Notes: generated by a model not told the origin, from the sequence alone. A stretch of 64,000 bases of DNA from Pseudomonas eucalypticola (GCF_013374995.1 NZ_CP056030.1:3876501-3940500), one strand, 5' to 3'; shown: positions 7,983 to 17,200, counted from the stretch's first letter. Numbers and translations are program-made.

Positions 7983-8270
7983 TCAATGGTTGCCGGGCGA
8001 GGGTTCTTCATCCTCATCGACAGGCGGGTTCGCCGGTTGGCCCGGGAACTCCCCGCCTTCATTACCGATGGTGTCCTCACCGTCGTCTTCCTCCTCGGTA
8101 CTATCGTAAGCACCTTCGTCGCTCCCTGGCTCGCCGGCCGCGAAATGGGGGCGCTGGGGCAATGTCGCTTCACGCCCATCACCCTTGGGGCCATGGGCGG
8201 TTTCATTGTCCGTGGTTGCGCCGATGCCATGTTGAGAGATGTTGCCTGGGGCATTTTCGTTGATGTCCAT
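7983..8270 (-). CDS. small acidic, disordered protein of unknown function
   Basis: A 95-residue, very hydrophilic protein (MDINENAPGNISQHGIGATT...) rich in Gly, Asp, Glu and Pro, with no membrane segment. Support for it being real: GAGG five bases before ATG 8270 (GTG at 8273 is an alternative), its own terminator downstream, and a perfect inverted repeat just upstream. The opposite strand is also open but has no ribosome binding site of similar quality. The mid-protein stretch SDEGAYDSTEEEDD is strongly acidic. I do not recognise a named family; it looks like a heat-soluble stress-type protein. Confidence 0.6.
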   Translation of the reverse strand: MDINENAPGNISQHGIGATTDNETAHGPKGDGREATLPQRPHFAAGEPGSDEGAYDSTEEEDDGEDTIGNEGGEFPGQPANPPVDEDEEPSPGNH

Positions 8271-8283
8271 CACTACCTCTGCT

Positions 8284-8305
8284 GAACGCGTGCAGATACG
8301 CGTTC
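8284..8305. promoter_or_regulatory. perfect inverted repeat, possible operator
   Basis: GAACGCGT (8284-8291) and ACGCGTTC (8298-8305) flank a 6-nt spacer, 14 bases upstream of the acidic gene's start on the - strand. It may be a repressor site or a 5'-UTR hairpin for that gene. The rest of 8306-8576 holds the ybiT promoter region; I see no further gene there. Confidence 0.45.
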
Positions 8306-8576
8306 TATTGTGAGATAGGCAAGACTGCGGGAGTGCCTCACCTCAGACGAACGGGCAGCGGCAGATTAGCGGTCGGCAAATCGAGCGCTGCCTTCAGGAC
8401 CTTACCTGGGTGAGACAAAGGCAATGATACGCAGAGCGCCATACACCTCGCGCCCTACCTATGAGACAATAGCGCCAGTCCGGTTTGACTCCCGCATCCA
8501 CCTTCCCCGCAGCTCGACCTCATGGCCGCATGCTGCCGGTGGCATTTGCGCCCCAAGTAATTGATAGGTAAGCCCT

Positions 8577-10163
8577 TTGATCTCCACAGCTAACATCACC
8601 ATGCAGTTCGGCGCCAAGCCGCTGTTCGAGAACGTTTCGGTCAAGTTCAACGGCGGCAACCGTTACGGCCTGATCGGCGCCAACGGTTGCGGCAAGTCGA
8701 CCTTCATGAAAATCCTCGGCGGCGACCTGGAGCCGTCCGGCGGCCAGGTGATGCTGGAGCCGAACGTGCGCTTGGGCAAGCTGCGCCAGGATCAGTTCGC
8801 CTACGAGCAGTTCACCGTGATCGACACCGTGATCATGGGCCACGAGGAGCTGTGGAAGGTCAAGGCCGAGCGTGACCGCATCTACTCCCTGCCGGAGATG
8901 AGCGAAGAGGACGGCATGGCCGTTGCCGAGCTGGAAACCGAGTTCGCCGAGATGGACGGCTACACCGCCGAATCGCGCGCCGGTGAACTGCTGCTGGGCC
9001 TGGGCATTCCCCTGGAACAGCATTTCGGCCCGATGACCGAAGTGGCACCCGGCTGGAAGTTGCGTGTCTTGCTGGCCCAGGCGTTGTTCTCGGACCCGGA
9101 AGTGCTGCTGCTCGACGAACCGACCAACCACCTGGACATCAACACCATTCGGTGGCTGGAAAACATTCTCACGGCGCGTAACAGCACCATGATCATCATT
9201 TCCCACGACCGTCACTTCCTCAACAGCGTGTGCACCCACATGGCTGACCTGGACTATGGTGAACTGCGCCTGTTCCCAGGCAACTACGACGAGTACATGA
9301 CCGCGGCCACTCAGTCGCGCGAGCAGCTGCTGGCAGACAACGCCAAGAAGAAGGCGCAGATCTCCGAGCTGCAGACGTTCGTCAGCCGGTTCTCGGCCAA
9401 CGCCTCGAAAGCCAAGCAGGCCACGTCCCGCGCCAAGCAGATCGACAAGATCCAGCTGGCCGAGGTCAAGCCGTCGAGCCGCGTGAGCCCGTTCATCCGC
9501 TTTGAACAGACCAAGAAGCTGCACCGCCAGGCGGTGACCCTGGAGCAGGTGTCCAAGGGCTTCGACGGCAAGACCCTGTTCAAGAACTTCAGCTTTACCG
9601 TGGAAGCCGGCGAGCGCGTGGCGATCATCGGGCCGAACGGTATCGGCAAGACTACCCTGCTGCGCACCCTGGTGGGCGAGCTGGCGCCCGACGCCGGTGC
9701 GGTGAAGTGGACCGAAAGCGCGGAGCTGGGCTACTACGCCCAGGACCACGCCCACGACTTCGAAGACGATGTCACCTTGTTCGACTGGATGGGCCAGTGG
9801 ACCCAAGGCGAGCAGATGATTCGTGGCACCCTGGGCCGCATGCTGTTCTCCAACGACGAGATCCAGAAATCGGTGAAAGTGATCTCCGGTGGTGAGCAAG
9901 GCCGCATGCTGTTCGGCAAGCTGACCCTGCAGAAGCCAAACGTGCTGATCATGGACGAACCCACCAACCACCTGGACATGGAGTCCATCGAAGCGCTGAA
10001 CCTCGCGCTGGAAAACTACCCGGGCACGCTGATCTTCGTCAGCCACGACCGTGAGTTCGTATCCTCCCTGGCGACCCGCATCATCGAGCTGAGCGACAGC
10101 GGCGTCGTCGACTTCAGCGGCACCTACGACGACTACCTGCGTAGCCAGGGCGTGGCGTTCTAA
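8577..10163 (+). CDS. ybiT: ABC-F family ATPase, YbiT type
   Basis: A 528-residue soluble protein with two ABC ATPase domains and no membrane domain, matching the length of E. coli YbiT (about 530). The first domain has Walker A GANGCGKS, the degenerate signature [15 protein letters not shown] seen in YbiT, and Walker [13 protein letters not shown]. The second has GPNGIGKT, signature ISGGEQGRM and [12 protein letters not shown]. The linker (about 235-315) is lysine- and alanine-rich, as the ribosome-binding arm of ABC-F proteins. These factors act on the ribosome near the E site. The start is TTG at 8577, preceded by AGG; the protein begins [12 protein letters not shown], as in relatives. Confidence 0.95.
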   Translation: MISTANITMQFGAKPLFENVSVKFNGGNRYGLIGANGCGKSTFMKILGGDLEPSGGQVMLEPNVRLGKLRQDQFAYEQFTVIDTVIMGHEELWKVKAERDRIYSLPEMSEEDGMAVAELETEFAEMDGYTAESRAGELLLGLGIPLEQHFGPMTEVAPGWKLRVLLAQALFSDPEVLLLDEPTNHLDINTIRWLENILTARNSTMIIISHDRHFLNSVCTHMADLDYGELRLFPGNYDEYMTAATQSREQLLADNAKKKAQISELQTFVSRFSANASKAKQATSRAKQIDKIQLAEVKPSSRVSPFIRFEQTKKLHRQAVTLEQVSKGFDGKTLFKNFSFTVEAGERVAIIGPNGIGKTTLLRTLVGELAPDAGAVKWTESAELGYYAQDHAHDFEDDVTLFDWMGQWTQGEQMIRGTLGRMLFSNDEIQKSVKVISGGEQGRMLFGKLTLQKPNVLIMDEPTNHLDMESIEALNLALENYPGTLIFVSHDREFVSSLATRIIELSDSGVVDFSGTYDDYLRSQGVAF

Positions 10164-10294
10164 CAACCAACGTGCGGGCGGCCGCCAGCGCCGCCCGGCA
10201 TCGGTCATGCCACAGCCAGCCTCGCCTTTCATTTTCCGCCCCGCCCCGCCATGATGACCTGACTCCGCCACCGCCCGCCCGCGAACGAGCCGTC

Positions 10295-11494
10295 ATGACC
10301 GCCGCCCAACAGCCGCCCACCCCCCGCGCTTCCAGCGTCACCCTGAAGATCGTCTCGATCGTTTTCTATACCTTCATCGCCTTCTTCTGCATCGGCCTGC
10401 CGATCGCCGTGCTGCCAGGCTATGTCCATGATCAGCTGGGCTTCAGCGCCGTGGTCGCCGGCCTGGTCATCGGTGCGCAGTACCTGGCGACGCTGCTCAG
10501 CCGCCCACTGGCCGGGCGCGCCGCCGATGGCTTGGGCACCAAGCGCACGGTGGTGCTGGGGTTGATCGGGGTCGGCGGCAGTGGTGCGCTGACCCTGGCG
10601 GCCACGCTGCTGCACGGCGAGCCGGTACTCAGCCTGAGCGTGCTGGTCATCGCGCGGCTGTTGCTGGGGGCCGCCCAGGGGCTGGTCGGCGTCGCCACCA
10701 ACGCGTGGGGCATCAATGAAGTGGGGGCCGAACATACGGCGCGGGTCATTTCCTGGAGTGGCATCGCGTCCTATGGCGCGGTCGCGCTGGCGGCACCCAT
10801 GGGCGTGGGGATGGTGCAACTGGGCGGGTTCAATGCGCTGGGAGCGGCGTTGATGGCGTTGGCCGGCGTCGCGCTGCTGTGCATTCGTCGCAAGACCTCC
10901 GCGCCCTTGATGCGCGGGGAACGCCTGCCGTTCTGGGCGGCGTTCGGCAGGGTTGCCCCCTACGGAGTGAGCCTGACGCTGGCCTCCATCGGCTATGGCA
11001 CCCTGACCACCTTCATCACCCTGTACTACCTGGACCGCGGCTGGAATGGGGCGGCCTTTTGCCTGACGGCGTTCGGGGTGAGCTTCATTGTCGCGCGACT
11101 GCTGTTCATCAACGCCATCAACCGCCTGGGCGGCTTCACCGTGGCACTCGCTTGCATGGCCACCGAAGCCCTGGGCCTGGCACTGGTCTGGCTGGCGCCC
11201 TCCACGGCCTTTACGTTGCTGGGCGCCAGCTTGGCAGGTTTCGGCCTGTCGCTGGTGTACCCGGCGCTGGGCGTGCTCGCCATCAGCCAGGTGCCCAGCG
11301 CCAGCCGCGGGGCGGGGTTGAGCGCCTTCGCCGTATTCTTTGACCTGGCCCTGGCATTGGCGGGCCCATTGATGGGTGCCATCGCCCTGCACCTGGGCTA
11401 CCGCTGGATATTCTGCTTTGCCGCGTTACTGGCCGTCAGCGGGCTGGGCCTGGTGCTGCTGCTCGCGCGCCATGCCCGACGCGCCGGTCATTGA
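10295..11494 (+). CDS. MFS transporter (YhhS/YfcJ-like)
   Basis: A 399-residue membrane protein with about 12 hydrophobic segments. The loop between helices 2 and 3 has the MFS signature GRAADGLGTKRTVVLG. The YhhS/YfcJ group of drug- or arabinose-type efflux proteins is the closest I recall; the substrate is unknown. The open frame extends upstream to 10172, but that part is not hydrophobic and lacks conserved sequence, so ATG 10295 (MTAAQQPPTPRASSVTLKIV) is chosen. The upstream ybiT gene ends 131 bases before it. It overlaps the convergent hydrolase gene tail to tail by seven bases. Confidence 0.88.
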   Translation: MTAAQQPPTPRASSVTLKIVSIVFYTFIAFFCIGLPIAVLPGYVHDQLGFSAVVAGLVIGAQYLATLLSRPLAGRAADGLGTKRTVVLGLIGVGGSGALTLAATLLHGEPVLSLSVLVIARLLLGAAQGLVGVATNAWGINEVGAEHTARVISWSGIASYGAVALAAPMGVGMVQLGGFNALGAALMALAGVALLCIRRKTSAPLMRGERLPFWAAFGRVAPYGVSLTLASIGYGTLTTFITLYYLDRGWNGAAFCLTAFGVSFIVARLLFINAINRLGGFTVALACMATEALGLALVWLAPSTAFTLLGASLAGFGLSLVYPALGVLAISQVPSASRGAGLSAFAVFFDLALALAGPLMGAIALHLGYRWIFCFAALLAVSGLGLVLLLARHARRAGH

Positions 11495-12525
11495 TCTGCC
11501 GTCTGCATGCCAGCGTGGCTCGGCTCGCTGAGGGTCTGGCTGAAGAAATGCCCGGCCTGGCGCACCAGGTCGCGGTGGATGTCTTCGCGGTTGACGCCGT
11601 CGGCGTCGTTGCACAGGCCCGGCATGGCAGCCTTTTGCTCATCGTCGCAAGGGGCCATGAACACGAAGTGTCCAGCGCCGGCCAACAGTTTGTAGTCCGA
11701 AACCATAGGCAGTTTGCGCGCCAGGGCAGCGGCGTTTTTGTCCAGGGCCAGCAGCTTGTCGCTGTCACCGCTGTAGATCAGCGTCGGCACGTGCACTTGT
11801 GACAAGGTCTCGCGGTTGAACATCAGGCCCAAGGGGGCCATCAGCAGCAACGCCTTGACGCGTGCGTCGGCGGCCGGGTGCAGGTCATCGCGGTCCACCA
11901 GCAGCTCGCCATGGGTCTGGCAGGCGTCGGCGTCATGGGGGAATTCGGCGCAGTACTTGCGCAGGCGGTCCAGGTTCGGACGTGCGCCCGAGAGAATCAG
12001 CGCCGTTTCGCCGCCGGCTGAGTAACCGATCACCCCGATCTGCGCGGGGTCGATGAAGGGCGAGAGCATCGGCTCGGCCAACGCCGAGGTGATGGCTTGG
12101 GAGATCTGCAGTGGGCGGCCGTACAGGTTGCTTACGGCGCCCAGCCGGCTATGGTCCTTCCAGTTGTCACCCGGGTGGTAGACCGCCACCACCACAAAGC
12201 CCTTGCGGGTCAGCGAAGTGATCAGGTCATGGAGCGCCAGGGGGGTGCCGGCATTGCCGTGGGACAGCATCAGCATCGGGTAGCGGCCCATGGCGATGCG
12301 CGCGTCTTCGGTGGCCTCGACCTTGTAGTTCTCGATCCGGGTCACCTGTTCGCGCTGGTTCGACGGGTAGAACGCCAGCGCCTGCATGGGCTGGTGATCC
12401 AACGGGTCGAGAAAGGTCAGGCGATGGAAGCCCACGCTCCAGTGAGCAGGCGGCGCTGCCCAGGCTTGCACTGAAATCAGGCCAAGGGCCATGCACATGA
12501 GAATATTTGCACAAAGACGCATCAT
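11488..12525 (-). CDS. secreted alpha/beta hydrolase (dienelactone-hydrolase-like)
   Basis: A 345-residue exported hydrolase. The start at 12525 gives a signal peptide (MMRLCANILMCMALGLISVQ, cleaved near AWA) with AGGTGGG eight bases upstream; the longer frame to 12585 adds 20 residues of non-signal sequence. An LSHGN oxyanion-hole motif and the nucleophile elbow GYSAGGE are visible. A late Asp (SGDSDK) and His (GAGHFVF) complete a plausible triad. It probably acts in the periplasm on an ester or lactone. It stands alone, tail to tail with the MFS gene. The substrate is unknown. Confidence 0.85.
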   Translation of the reverse strand: MMRLCANILMCMALGLISVQAWAAPPAHWSVGFHRLTFLDPLDHQPMQALAFYPSNQREQVTRIENYKVEATEDARIAMGRYPMLMLSHGNAGTPLALHDLITSLTRKGFVVVAVYHPGDNWKDHSRLGAVSNLYGRPLQISQAITSALAEPMLSPFIDPAQIGVIGYSAGGETALILSGARPNLDRLRKYCAEFPHDADACQTHGELLVDRDDLHPAADARVKALLLMAPLGLMFNRETLSQVHVPTLIYSGDSDKLLALDKNAAALARKLPMVSDYKLLAGAGHFVFMAPCDDEQKAAMPGLCNDADGVNREDIHRDLVRQAGHFFSQTLSEPSHAGMQTADQ

Positions 12526-12673
12526 GGGGATGCCCACCTTTGCCACCCGCCTGAATAGGAACCTTTCGCTGCTGTTGCAGTGCACTCAGTGTACGTCCTG
12601 TACACGCGCCCACCGAGTGAAAGGTTAATCAGTGTTGCATAAGCATAACCCGGGCCAACTTTTCATGACAGAT

Positions 12674-12715
12674 AAAAAACGCCGCCCGTGACTGCTTGGA
12701 GCAGCCCCGGGCGGC
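12674..12715 (-). terminator. Rho-independent terminator of azoR
   Basis: On the - strand GCCGCCCG (complement of 12708-12715) pairs with CGGGCGGC (complement of 12681-12688), followed by a run of six T (12674-12679). It lies 25 bases after the azoR stop codon. Confidence 0.88.
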
Positions 12716-12739
12716 GCGAGTTCAGCTTATTTTGTGCTA

Positions 12740-13303
12740 TCAGGCTGCGAACAGTTTCGAATCGATCTTAGCCTGGGCGCCGGCCAGCGCCTTGGCGCGG
12801 ACTTCTTCACCGTAGGCCAGGCCTTCGGCACGGACGATTTCGATGTCGGTGATGCCGATGAAGCCCAGCAGCACTTTCAGGAACTCTTCGTGGGCCACGC
12901 CGCTTGGCTGGCCAGCGTGGATACCGCCGGAGGTGGAAACGATCACCACTTTCTTGCCACCGCACAGGCCTTCAGGGCCAGCTTCGGTGTAGCGGAACGT
13001 GGTGCCGGCGACGCAGATACGGTCGATCCAGGCTTTCAGTTGGGTCGGGATCGAGAAGTTGTACATCGGCGCGCCGATCACCACGACGTCGGCGGCCAGG
13101 AATTCGCTCAAGGTGTCGGCCGACAGCTTGGCTTCCACTTCGCCGCCCGCCAGGGTGGCCGAGGAGAAGTGAGTCAGGGCGTCAGCGGCCAGGTCACGGT
13201 AGGTCACGTCGGCGCCGGCGAAGGATTGAACCACGGCCTGGCTCAGCTGACGGGAAGCCGAATTGTCGCCGAGGATGCTGGAATCGATGTGCAACAGTTT
13301 CAT
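12740..13303 (-). CDS. azoR: FMN-dependent NADH azoreductase
   Basis: A 187-residue flavodoxin-like protein. The N-terminal FMN-phosphate loop is [37 protein letters not shown] and VSTSGGIHA are further FMN-binding segments of the AzoR/acyl-carrier phosphodiesterase family. It reduces azo dyes and quinones with NAD(P)H in the cytoplasm, probably protecting against electrophilic quinones. ATG 13303 has TAGGAG upstream; a longer frame to 13354 adds unrelated residues and is rejected. It is divergent from a LysR gene that probably controls it and has its own terminator. Confidence 0.94.
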   Translation of the reverse strand: MKLLHIDSSILGDNSASRQLSQAVVQSFAGADVTYRDLAADALTHFSSATLAGGEVEAKLSADTLSEFLAADVVVIGAPMYNFSIPTQLKAWIDRICVAGTTFRYTEAGPEGLCGGKKVVIVSTSGGIHAGQPSGVAHEEFLKVLLGFIGITDIEIVRAEGLAYGEEVRAKALAGAQAKIDSKLFAA

Positions 13304-13434
13304 GGAGTGTCTCCTATTGAAAGAGGCCGCCGGGGCAGCTGGAATGGGGATCATCCTACCGGGATATGGAATGGATGATTAGTCGGCGCGTTTGCGTTAG
13401 ATTGTCCCACTCATGAGACGATAAGAGCGCGGCC
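13304..13434. promoter_or_regulatory. azoR/LysR divergent control region
   Basis: Two inverted repeats are visible: ATCATCC at 13350-13356 with GGATGAT at 13373-13379 (perfect, 16-base spacer), and ATTGTC (13401-13406) with GACGAT (13417-13422), the latter close to the LysR gene start. Their position suits a LysR recognition site and an activation site. No footprint can be inferred from sequence alone. Confidence 0.5.
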
Positions 13435-14343
13435 ATGCAGGACCTCAATGACCTCTATTATTTTGCCAAGGTGGTGGAAGCCCAAGGCTTCGCTGCGGCC
13501 GGCCGCCAGTTGGGGGTGCCCAAGTCGCGTTTGTCCCGACGTATCGCCGAACTGGAAGACCGCCTTGGGGCCCGCCTGCTGCAACGTACAACCCGGCAAC
13601 TGAAGCTCACCAGCGTGGGTGAACGTTATTTGCGCCATTGCCAGGCCATGTTGCTGGAAGCGGAAATGGCGGACGAGGTGGTCGCCAGCCTGTCCAGCGA
13701 ACCGCGCGGCCGCCTGCGCGTGTCGTGCCCAGTGGGCCTGGCCCACGAGTTCCTGCCCAAGGTCATCAGCAGCTTCCTGCGCGACTACCCCCATGTGCAG
13801 TTGGACATGGTGCTGCTCAACCGTCGCGTGGACCTGATCACCGAAGGCATCGACGTGGCGCTGCGCGTGCGCGAGCCGGGTGATGAAGACCCGGGCCTGG
13901 TCACCCGCCGCCTGCGCGAGGCGCGCACGGTGCTGGTGGCCAGCCCTGCGCTGCTGGCGGGAAACACCATCGCCAGCCCCGACGACCTGGTGGCCCTGCC
14001 CGTGCTGGGTGCCCTGGAGGCAGACCGCATGGTCCACCTGCGCCTGTTGGACGAGCAGGGCAACAAGCGCGACCTGGTGCTGGAAGCACGCCTGGGCATT
14101 GAGGATTTCGTGGTGCGCAAGGCCACCGCCATCGCCGGGCTGGGCTTTACCCTGCTGCCGATCATGCACTGTGAGGCGGAACTGGCCAGCGGTGAACTGG
14201 TGCAGTTGCTGCCTGACTGGTCTTTGAGCAATGGTTGGCTGCAAGCGGTGTACCCGCACCGGCGCGGCGTGCTGCCGGCCGTGCGCGCCTGGATCGACCA
14301 CCTGGTCAAAAGCCTGGAAGAATGCGGAGAACGCTACATATGA
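13435..14343 (+). CDS. LysR-family regulator, probable regulator of azoR
   Basis: A 302-residue LTTR. The N-terminal winged helix-turn-helix is MQDLNDLYYFAKVVEAQGF followed by AGRQLGVPKSRLSRRIAELE, then a linker and a substrate-binding domain with the usual GRLRVSCPVGLAHEFLPKV strand. It is divergent from azoR with inverted repeats between, the classic layout for a LysR regulator and its target. Relatives of this subgroup respond to electrophiles or quinones; here that is inference. The stop codon overlaps the start of the YjbR gene (ATGATGA), so the two are translationally coupled. Confidence 0.9.
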   Translation: MQDLNDLYYFAKVVEAQGFAAAGRQLGVPKSRLSRRIAELEDRLGARLLQRTTRQLKLTSVGERYLRHCQAMLLEAEMADEVVASLSSEPRGRLRVSCPVGLAHEFLPKVISSFLRDYPHVQLDMVLLNRRVDLITEGIDVALRVREPGDEDPGLVTRRLREARTVLVASPALLAGNTIASPDDLVALPVLGALEADRMVHLRLLDEQGNKRDLVLEARLGIEDFVVRKATAIAGLGFTLLPIMHCEAELASGELVQLLPDWSLSNGWLQAVYPHRRGVLPAVRAWIDHLVKSLEECGERYI

Positions 14344-14693
14344 TGAATGAACAGCAACTGGCCGATTTCTGCCTGGGCCTGCCGGGTGCCCGGGAGGATT
14401 ACAAGTGGGGCGGCATCCGCGTGTTGTCCGTCGCGCACACCAAGATGTTCGCGGTGTTTGGCCTGGCCGGTGACAGCCTGTCCCTGAAGGTCGACAAGGA
14501 CCTGTTCCTGGGTTACGTCGACCGTCCGGGCATCCGCCCGGCGCCGTACCTCGCGCGGGCTGGCTGGGTCAGCCTGGCGTTGCCGTTGCCGGTAGGCGAT
14601 GAGGAAGTACAGGACTTGCTGCGCCGGTCACATCAACTGGTGGTGCGACGGTTACCGAAGAAGGCGCAGGTGGGGATGCTGCTGGACCTGTAG
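14340..14693 (+). CDS. MmcQ/YjbR family protein
   Basis: A 117-residue protein of the MmcQ/YjbR family, which has a CyaY-like fold and is thought to bind DNA. Typical motifs are LPGAREDYKWGG near the N-terminus, FGLAGDSLSLKVD in the centre and SHQLVVRRLPKK near the end. Two adjacent ATGs (14340 and 14343) overlap the LysR stop codon; GGAG lies about ten bases upstream. Co-transcription with the LysR gene is almost certain. The function is not established in the family. Confidence 0.85.
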   Translation: MMNEQQLADFCLGLPGAREDYKWGGIRVLSVAHTKMFAVFGLAGDSLSLKVDKDLFLGYVDRPGIRPAPYLARAGWVSLALPLPVGDEEVQDLLRRSHQLVVRRLPKKAQVGMLLDL

Positions 14694-14738
14694 GGCCGGG
14701 AAGCCGACCACGCGGTGCGGCAGGCAGACCACGGTGTA

Positions 14739-14769
14739 CCCTTCCCGAGCTTCGCCCGGTCCCACAGCG
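14739..14769 (+). repeat. REP-like repeat copy (31-bp core)
   Basis: This 31-base block, containing CGAGCTTCGCCCGGTCCCAC, occurs identically at 47316-47346, with related copies at 47228-47248 and 47446-47463. It lies in the gap between the convergent YjbR and DUF1294 genes, a typical REP position. Confidence 0.7.
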
Positions 14770-14807
14770 CAAGCCCAGCACCGCAGGCCACTCCTGTGGG
14801 CGCCTGC

Positions 14808-15227
14808 CTACAACGCGTGCCGGCTGAAGAGGTAGGCCCACGCGGCCTGATGCACCAGCACGATCAGCCAGAACACCACCTGGTAGCTGACCTTGCGGGT
14901 CTTGTGCCGAAACAGCTGCTGGGCCACCAGCGCCCCGGGCCATCCGCCCAGCAGTTCCACCAGGTGCAGCACCTTTTCCGGCGTGCGCCGGCCCTCGGTG
15001 CGGGCCTGATGCTTGTCGCGCCAGTACAAACCTGCCGCGATCAGGCTGAGCAGTACGTACACCAGCAGCACCACCGGCCGGCCGCCGCGCATGAACTGCA
15101 GCACCACGCCGGCCATCGGCAATGCGCACAGCAACACCCACACCGCCAGCTTGAGCTTGAGGTAGCGCACCCCTGGCCCGCGCTGACCAGCCGACGCCCT
15201 GGCGGCGCCAGCGCTACGGCTGGACAT
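14808..15227 (-). CDS. DUF1294 membrane protein
   Basis: A 139-residue inner-membrane protein with about four hydrophobic segments. It matches DUF1294 by [20 protein letters not shown] and [21 protein letters not shown], the conserved loop of the family. Relatives often carry a cold-shock domain in front; this copy instead has only a short basic N-terminus. The start MSSRSAG at 15227 lies inside the end of uppP (14-base overlap), indicating translational coupling; an ATG at 15248 is possible. Function unknown. Confidence 0.83.
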   Translation of the reverse strand: MSSRSAGAARASAGQRGPGVRYLKLKLAVWVLLCALPMAGVVLQFMRGGRPVVLLVYVLLSLIAAGLYWRDKHQARTEGRRTPEKVLHLVELLGGWPGALVAQQLFRHKTRKVSYQVVFWLIVLVHQAAWAYLFSRHAL

Positions 15228-16044
15228 GGTCCCAGTCGATCCAGCCAAACCACCAGGTCGCCAGGATCAGCATGCCGAACCCGATGCGGTACCAGGCAAA
15301 CAGGTCGTAGGTGTGGTTGGCGATGAACTTCAGCAGGCCCTTGACGGCGATCATGGCAAACACGAACGCCGTGACGAAGCCCAGGGCGAACACCGGCAGG
15401 TCACTGGCCTGGAACAGGTGCCGGTATTTGAACCCCGAGTACACTGCGGCGCCTACCATGGTCGGCATGGCCAGGAAGAACGAGAACTCGGTAGCCGCCT
15501 TGCGCGACAGGCCGAACACCAGGCCGCCGATGATGGTGGACCCGGAACGGGAGGTGCCCGGAATCATCGCCAGGCACTGGGCAAAACCGATTTTCAGTGC
15601 ATCGGGCCAGCGCATGTCATCTACGTGCTCGATGCGCACCACATGCTCGCGTTCCTCGGCCCAGAGCATGATGATCCCGCCCGCTACCAGGGCCACGGCC
15701 ACGGTAATGGGGTTGAACAGGTACTCATGGATCAGGTCGGCGAAAATCACCCCCAGCACCACGGCGGGCAGGAAGGCGATCACCAGGTTGGCGGTAAAAC
15801 GCCGCGCCTGGGGCCGCGTAGGCAACCCGGTGACGATCTCGAGTATCTTGCGACGAAACTCCCACACCACCGCCAGGATCGCCCCCAACTGAATGATGAT
15901 GTTGAAGGCCATCGCCCGCTCCCCGCCAAAATCGAGCAAATCGGCCACGATAATCTGGTGGCCGGTGCTGGAAATGGGCAGGAACTCCGTCAGCCCCTCG
16001 ACAATTCCCAGAATCAGTGCCTGAAAGGCGGTCCAAACATCCAT
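15214..16044 (-). CDS. uppP: undecaprenyl-diphosphatase
   Basis: A 276-residue inner-membrane enzyme that removes a phosphate from undecaprenyl diphosphate so the lipid carrier can be reused in cell-wall synthesis; overproduction gives bacitracin resistance (BacA). Signature motifs are [14 protein letters not shown] (16-29, with E16, E20 and H29) and [10 protein letters not shown] in the middle. About eight membrane segments and the length fit the family. ATG 16044 follows GGGGGA; TTG at 16047 is an alternative. It is first in an operon with DUF1294 and is divergent from the NadR-like gene. Confidence 0.96.
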   Translation of the reverse strand: MDVWTAFQALILGIVEGLTEFLPISSTGHQIIVADLLDFGGERAMAFNIIIQLGAILAVVWEFRRKILEIVTGLPTRPQARRFTANLVIAFLPAVVLGVIFADLIHEYLFNPITVAVALVAGGIIMLWAEEREHVVRIEHVDDMRWPDALKIGFAQCLAMIPGTSRSGSTIIGGLVFGLSRKAATEFSFFLAMPTMVGAAVYSGFKYRHLFQASDLPVFALGFVTAFVFAMIAVKGLLKFIANHTYDLFAWYRIGFGMLILATWWFGWIDWDHVQP

Positions 16045-16047
16045 CAA

Positions 16048-16379
16048 ATTCCCCCAAGTGAAGCGCTGCTCATAGGCAGGCTCCTGTTTTCTTTATAGTC
16101 GTGTTCACCACGATCACAGCAAGGCGCGCCAAAGATCGGTTGCAAACCGTGAAAACTTTGTGAAATCAACGATTCGAAACGAAATGACCAGAGGGGCGGC
16201 GAAATGCTATCAGACCAGTCTGGCACCGCCCCCTGACAATACGATGAAATCCCGCCATTTTCGTGTATCACCGGGCATGCAAAGCGCCGGCCACTCCCAT
16301 GGCCGGTTACAATCGCCTCGTTTGTCCCACGGAATTCGATAATGTTCCCCATCGCCCTGCCCGCAAGCCCCCCGCAGCC
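16048..16379. other. 332-bp gap between uppP and the NadR-like gene
   Basis: No gene seen. It includes a hairpin with arms GGGGCGG (16193-16199) and CCGCCCC (16226-16232), whose loop itself contains CAGAC and GTCTG (16211-16222). There is a plausible -10 box TACAAT at 16308-16313 upstream of the + strand gene. The hairpin could be part of the uppP 5' leader. Confidence 0.5.
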
Positions 16380-16925
16380 ATGAAAATCGTGGTGTTGACC
16401 GGCCCCGAATCCAGCGGCAAAAGTGCCCTGGCCCACGCCCTGCACGCCCGGTTCGGCGGCGTGATCGTGGGCGAATACGTCCGCCATTTCATTGATACCC
16501 ACAACCGTGACACGTGCTATGCGGACATATCCGCCATCGCCCGCGGGCAATTGGCCTGGGAAGACACGGCACGGGCCCAACGCCCCGGCTTGTTGCTGTT
16601 GGACACCCACCTGTTGAGCAACCTGCTATGGAGCCGCACGCTGTTCGGCGACTGTCCGGCCTGGATCGAAGCGGCCCTGCTGGAGCGCCACTACGACCTG
16701 CACCTGTTGCTGTCGCCCGACGGCGTGCCGTGGCAAGGGGATGGCCAGCGCTGCCAACCGCAGCTGGCTGACCGCCAGGCATTTTTCCGCCAGGCCCGGG
16801 ACTGGCTGGAGACCCACGGCAAACCCACGAAAATACTGCACGGCGATTGGGCCTGCCGCGGTACCAGCGCGATCGACGCCGTGCACGCGCTGCTGGCCCC
16901 GAGCACGCCGACTGTCCATTTCTGA
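16380..16925 (+). CDS. NadR-like P-loop kinase (AAA_28)
   Basis: A 181-residue P-loop protein that starts directly at the nucleotide-binding loop: MKIVVLTGPESSGKSALAHA (G8-S15). It resembles the C-terminal nicotinamide riboside kinase domain of NadR and stand-alone AAA_28 proteins. Later motifs LLLLDTHLLSNLLWSRTLFG and HYDLHLLLSPDGVPWQGDGQR match the domain. It probably phosphorylates nicotinamide riboside in an NAD salvage route, but no PnuC transporter is adjacent, so this is inference. The open frame extends to 16263, but the conserved domain begins at 16380. The ribosome binding site is poor. Confidence 0.8.
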   Translation: MKIVVLTGPESSGKSALAHALHARFGGVIVGEYVRHFIDTHNRDTCYADISAIARGQLAWEDTARAQRPGLLLLDTHLLSNLLWSRTLFGDCPAWIEAALLERHYDLHLLLSPDGVPWQGDGQRCQPQLADRQAFFRQARDWLETHGKPTKILHGDWACRGTSAIDAVHALLAPSTPTVHF

Positions 16926-17144
16926 AACACTGCACCCCGCTCAAACCCTCGCCACTACGCCCCACGTCGGGATCGTGACCAACGCTGTTAATGCAGCGTT
17001 ACACCGGGATCCACGTGCGGGCCGGCCACTGGCCACTGTTCGTATCCGGCAGTACGCTTTTGCTGTCTCAGCGCTGTTACAGTCGCCGCCCGCCTTCAAC
17101 GCCACAGGGTGTTAACCCCTTGATTCACATGGCGCGATGAAAAC
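16926..17144. other. upstream region of the fap operon
   Basis: No gene seen. It contains the palindrome at 16981-17000 and a second CAGCGCTG palindrome at 17069-17076, before the -24/-12 element. An open frame with an ATG at 17137 crosses this part, but starts upstream of the promoter and is not used. Confidence 0.5.
16981..17000. promoter_or_regulatory. palindrome, candidate enhancer-binding site of fap
   Basis: AACGCTG (16981-16987) and CAGCGTT (16994-17000) are a perfect inverted repeat with a 6-base spacer, about 145-165 bases upstream of the candidate sigma-54 promoter. That is the usual distance for a bacterial enhancer-binding protein. A related half, GCGCTGTTA, recurs at 17071-17079. 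The protein is unknown. Confidence 0.45.
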
Positions 17145-17160
17145 TGGCACACGCCCTGCT
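17145..17160 (+). promoter_or_regulatory. candidate sigma-54 promoter of fapABCDEF
   Basis: TGGCACACGCCCTGCT matches the sigma-54 consensus TGGCACG-N4-TTGC(A/T) with the required GG and GC exactly spaced (17146-17147 and 17158-17159). Two consensus positions differ (A for G, C for T). Transcription would start near 17171 and leave a leader of about 40 nt before fapA. Confidence 0.6.
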
Positions 17161-17192
17161 CTGTCCTTCGCAACGCCAACAAGGCCGGCGAA

Positions 17193-17200
17193 AACAACAA
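17193..17200 (+). promoter_or_regulatory. Hfq/Crc-type AANAANAA motif at the fapA ribosome binding site
   Basis: AACAACAA fits the catabolite-activity consensus AANAANAA exactly and touches the fapA Shine-Dalgarno GAGGG (17201-17205). In pseudomonads Hfq and Crc bind such motifs at translation starts and block translation while preferred carbon sources are present. Confidence 0.55.

Noticed and set aside
7902..8285. 127-codon frame on the + strand opposite the small acidic protein
   Set aside because: No convincing ribosome binding site, and it crosses the - strand terminator and the acidic gene, which has better signals.
8520..10271. 583-codon open frame antisense to ybiT
   Set aside because: Antisense shadow; ybiT has both Walker motifs in the sense frame.
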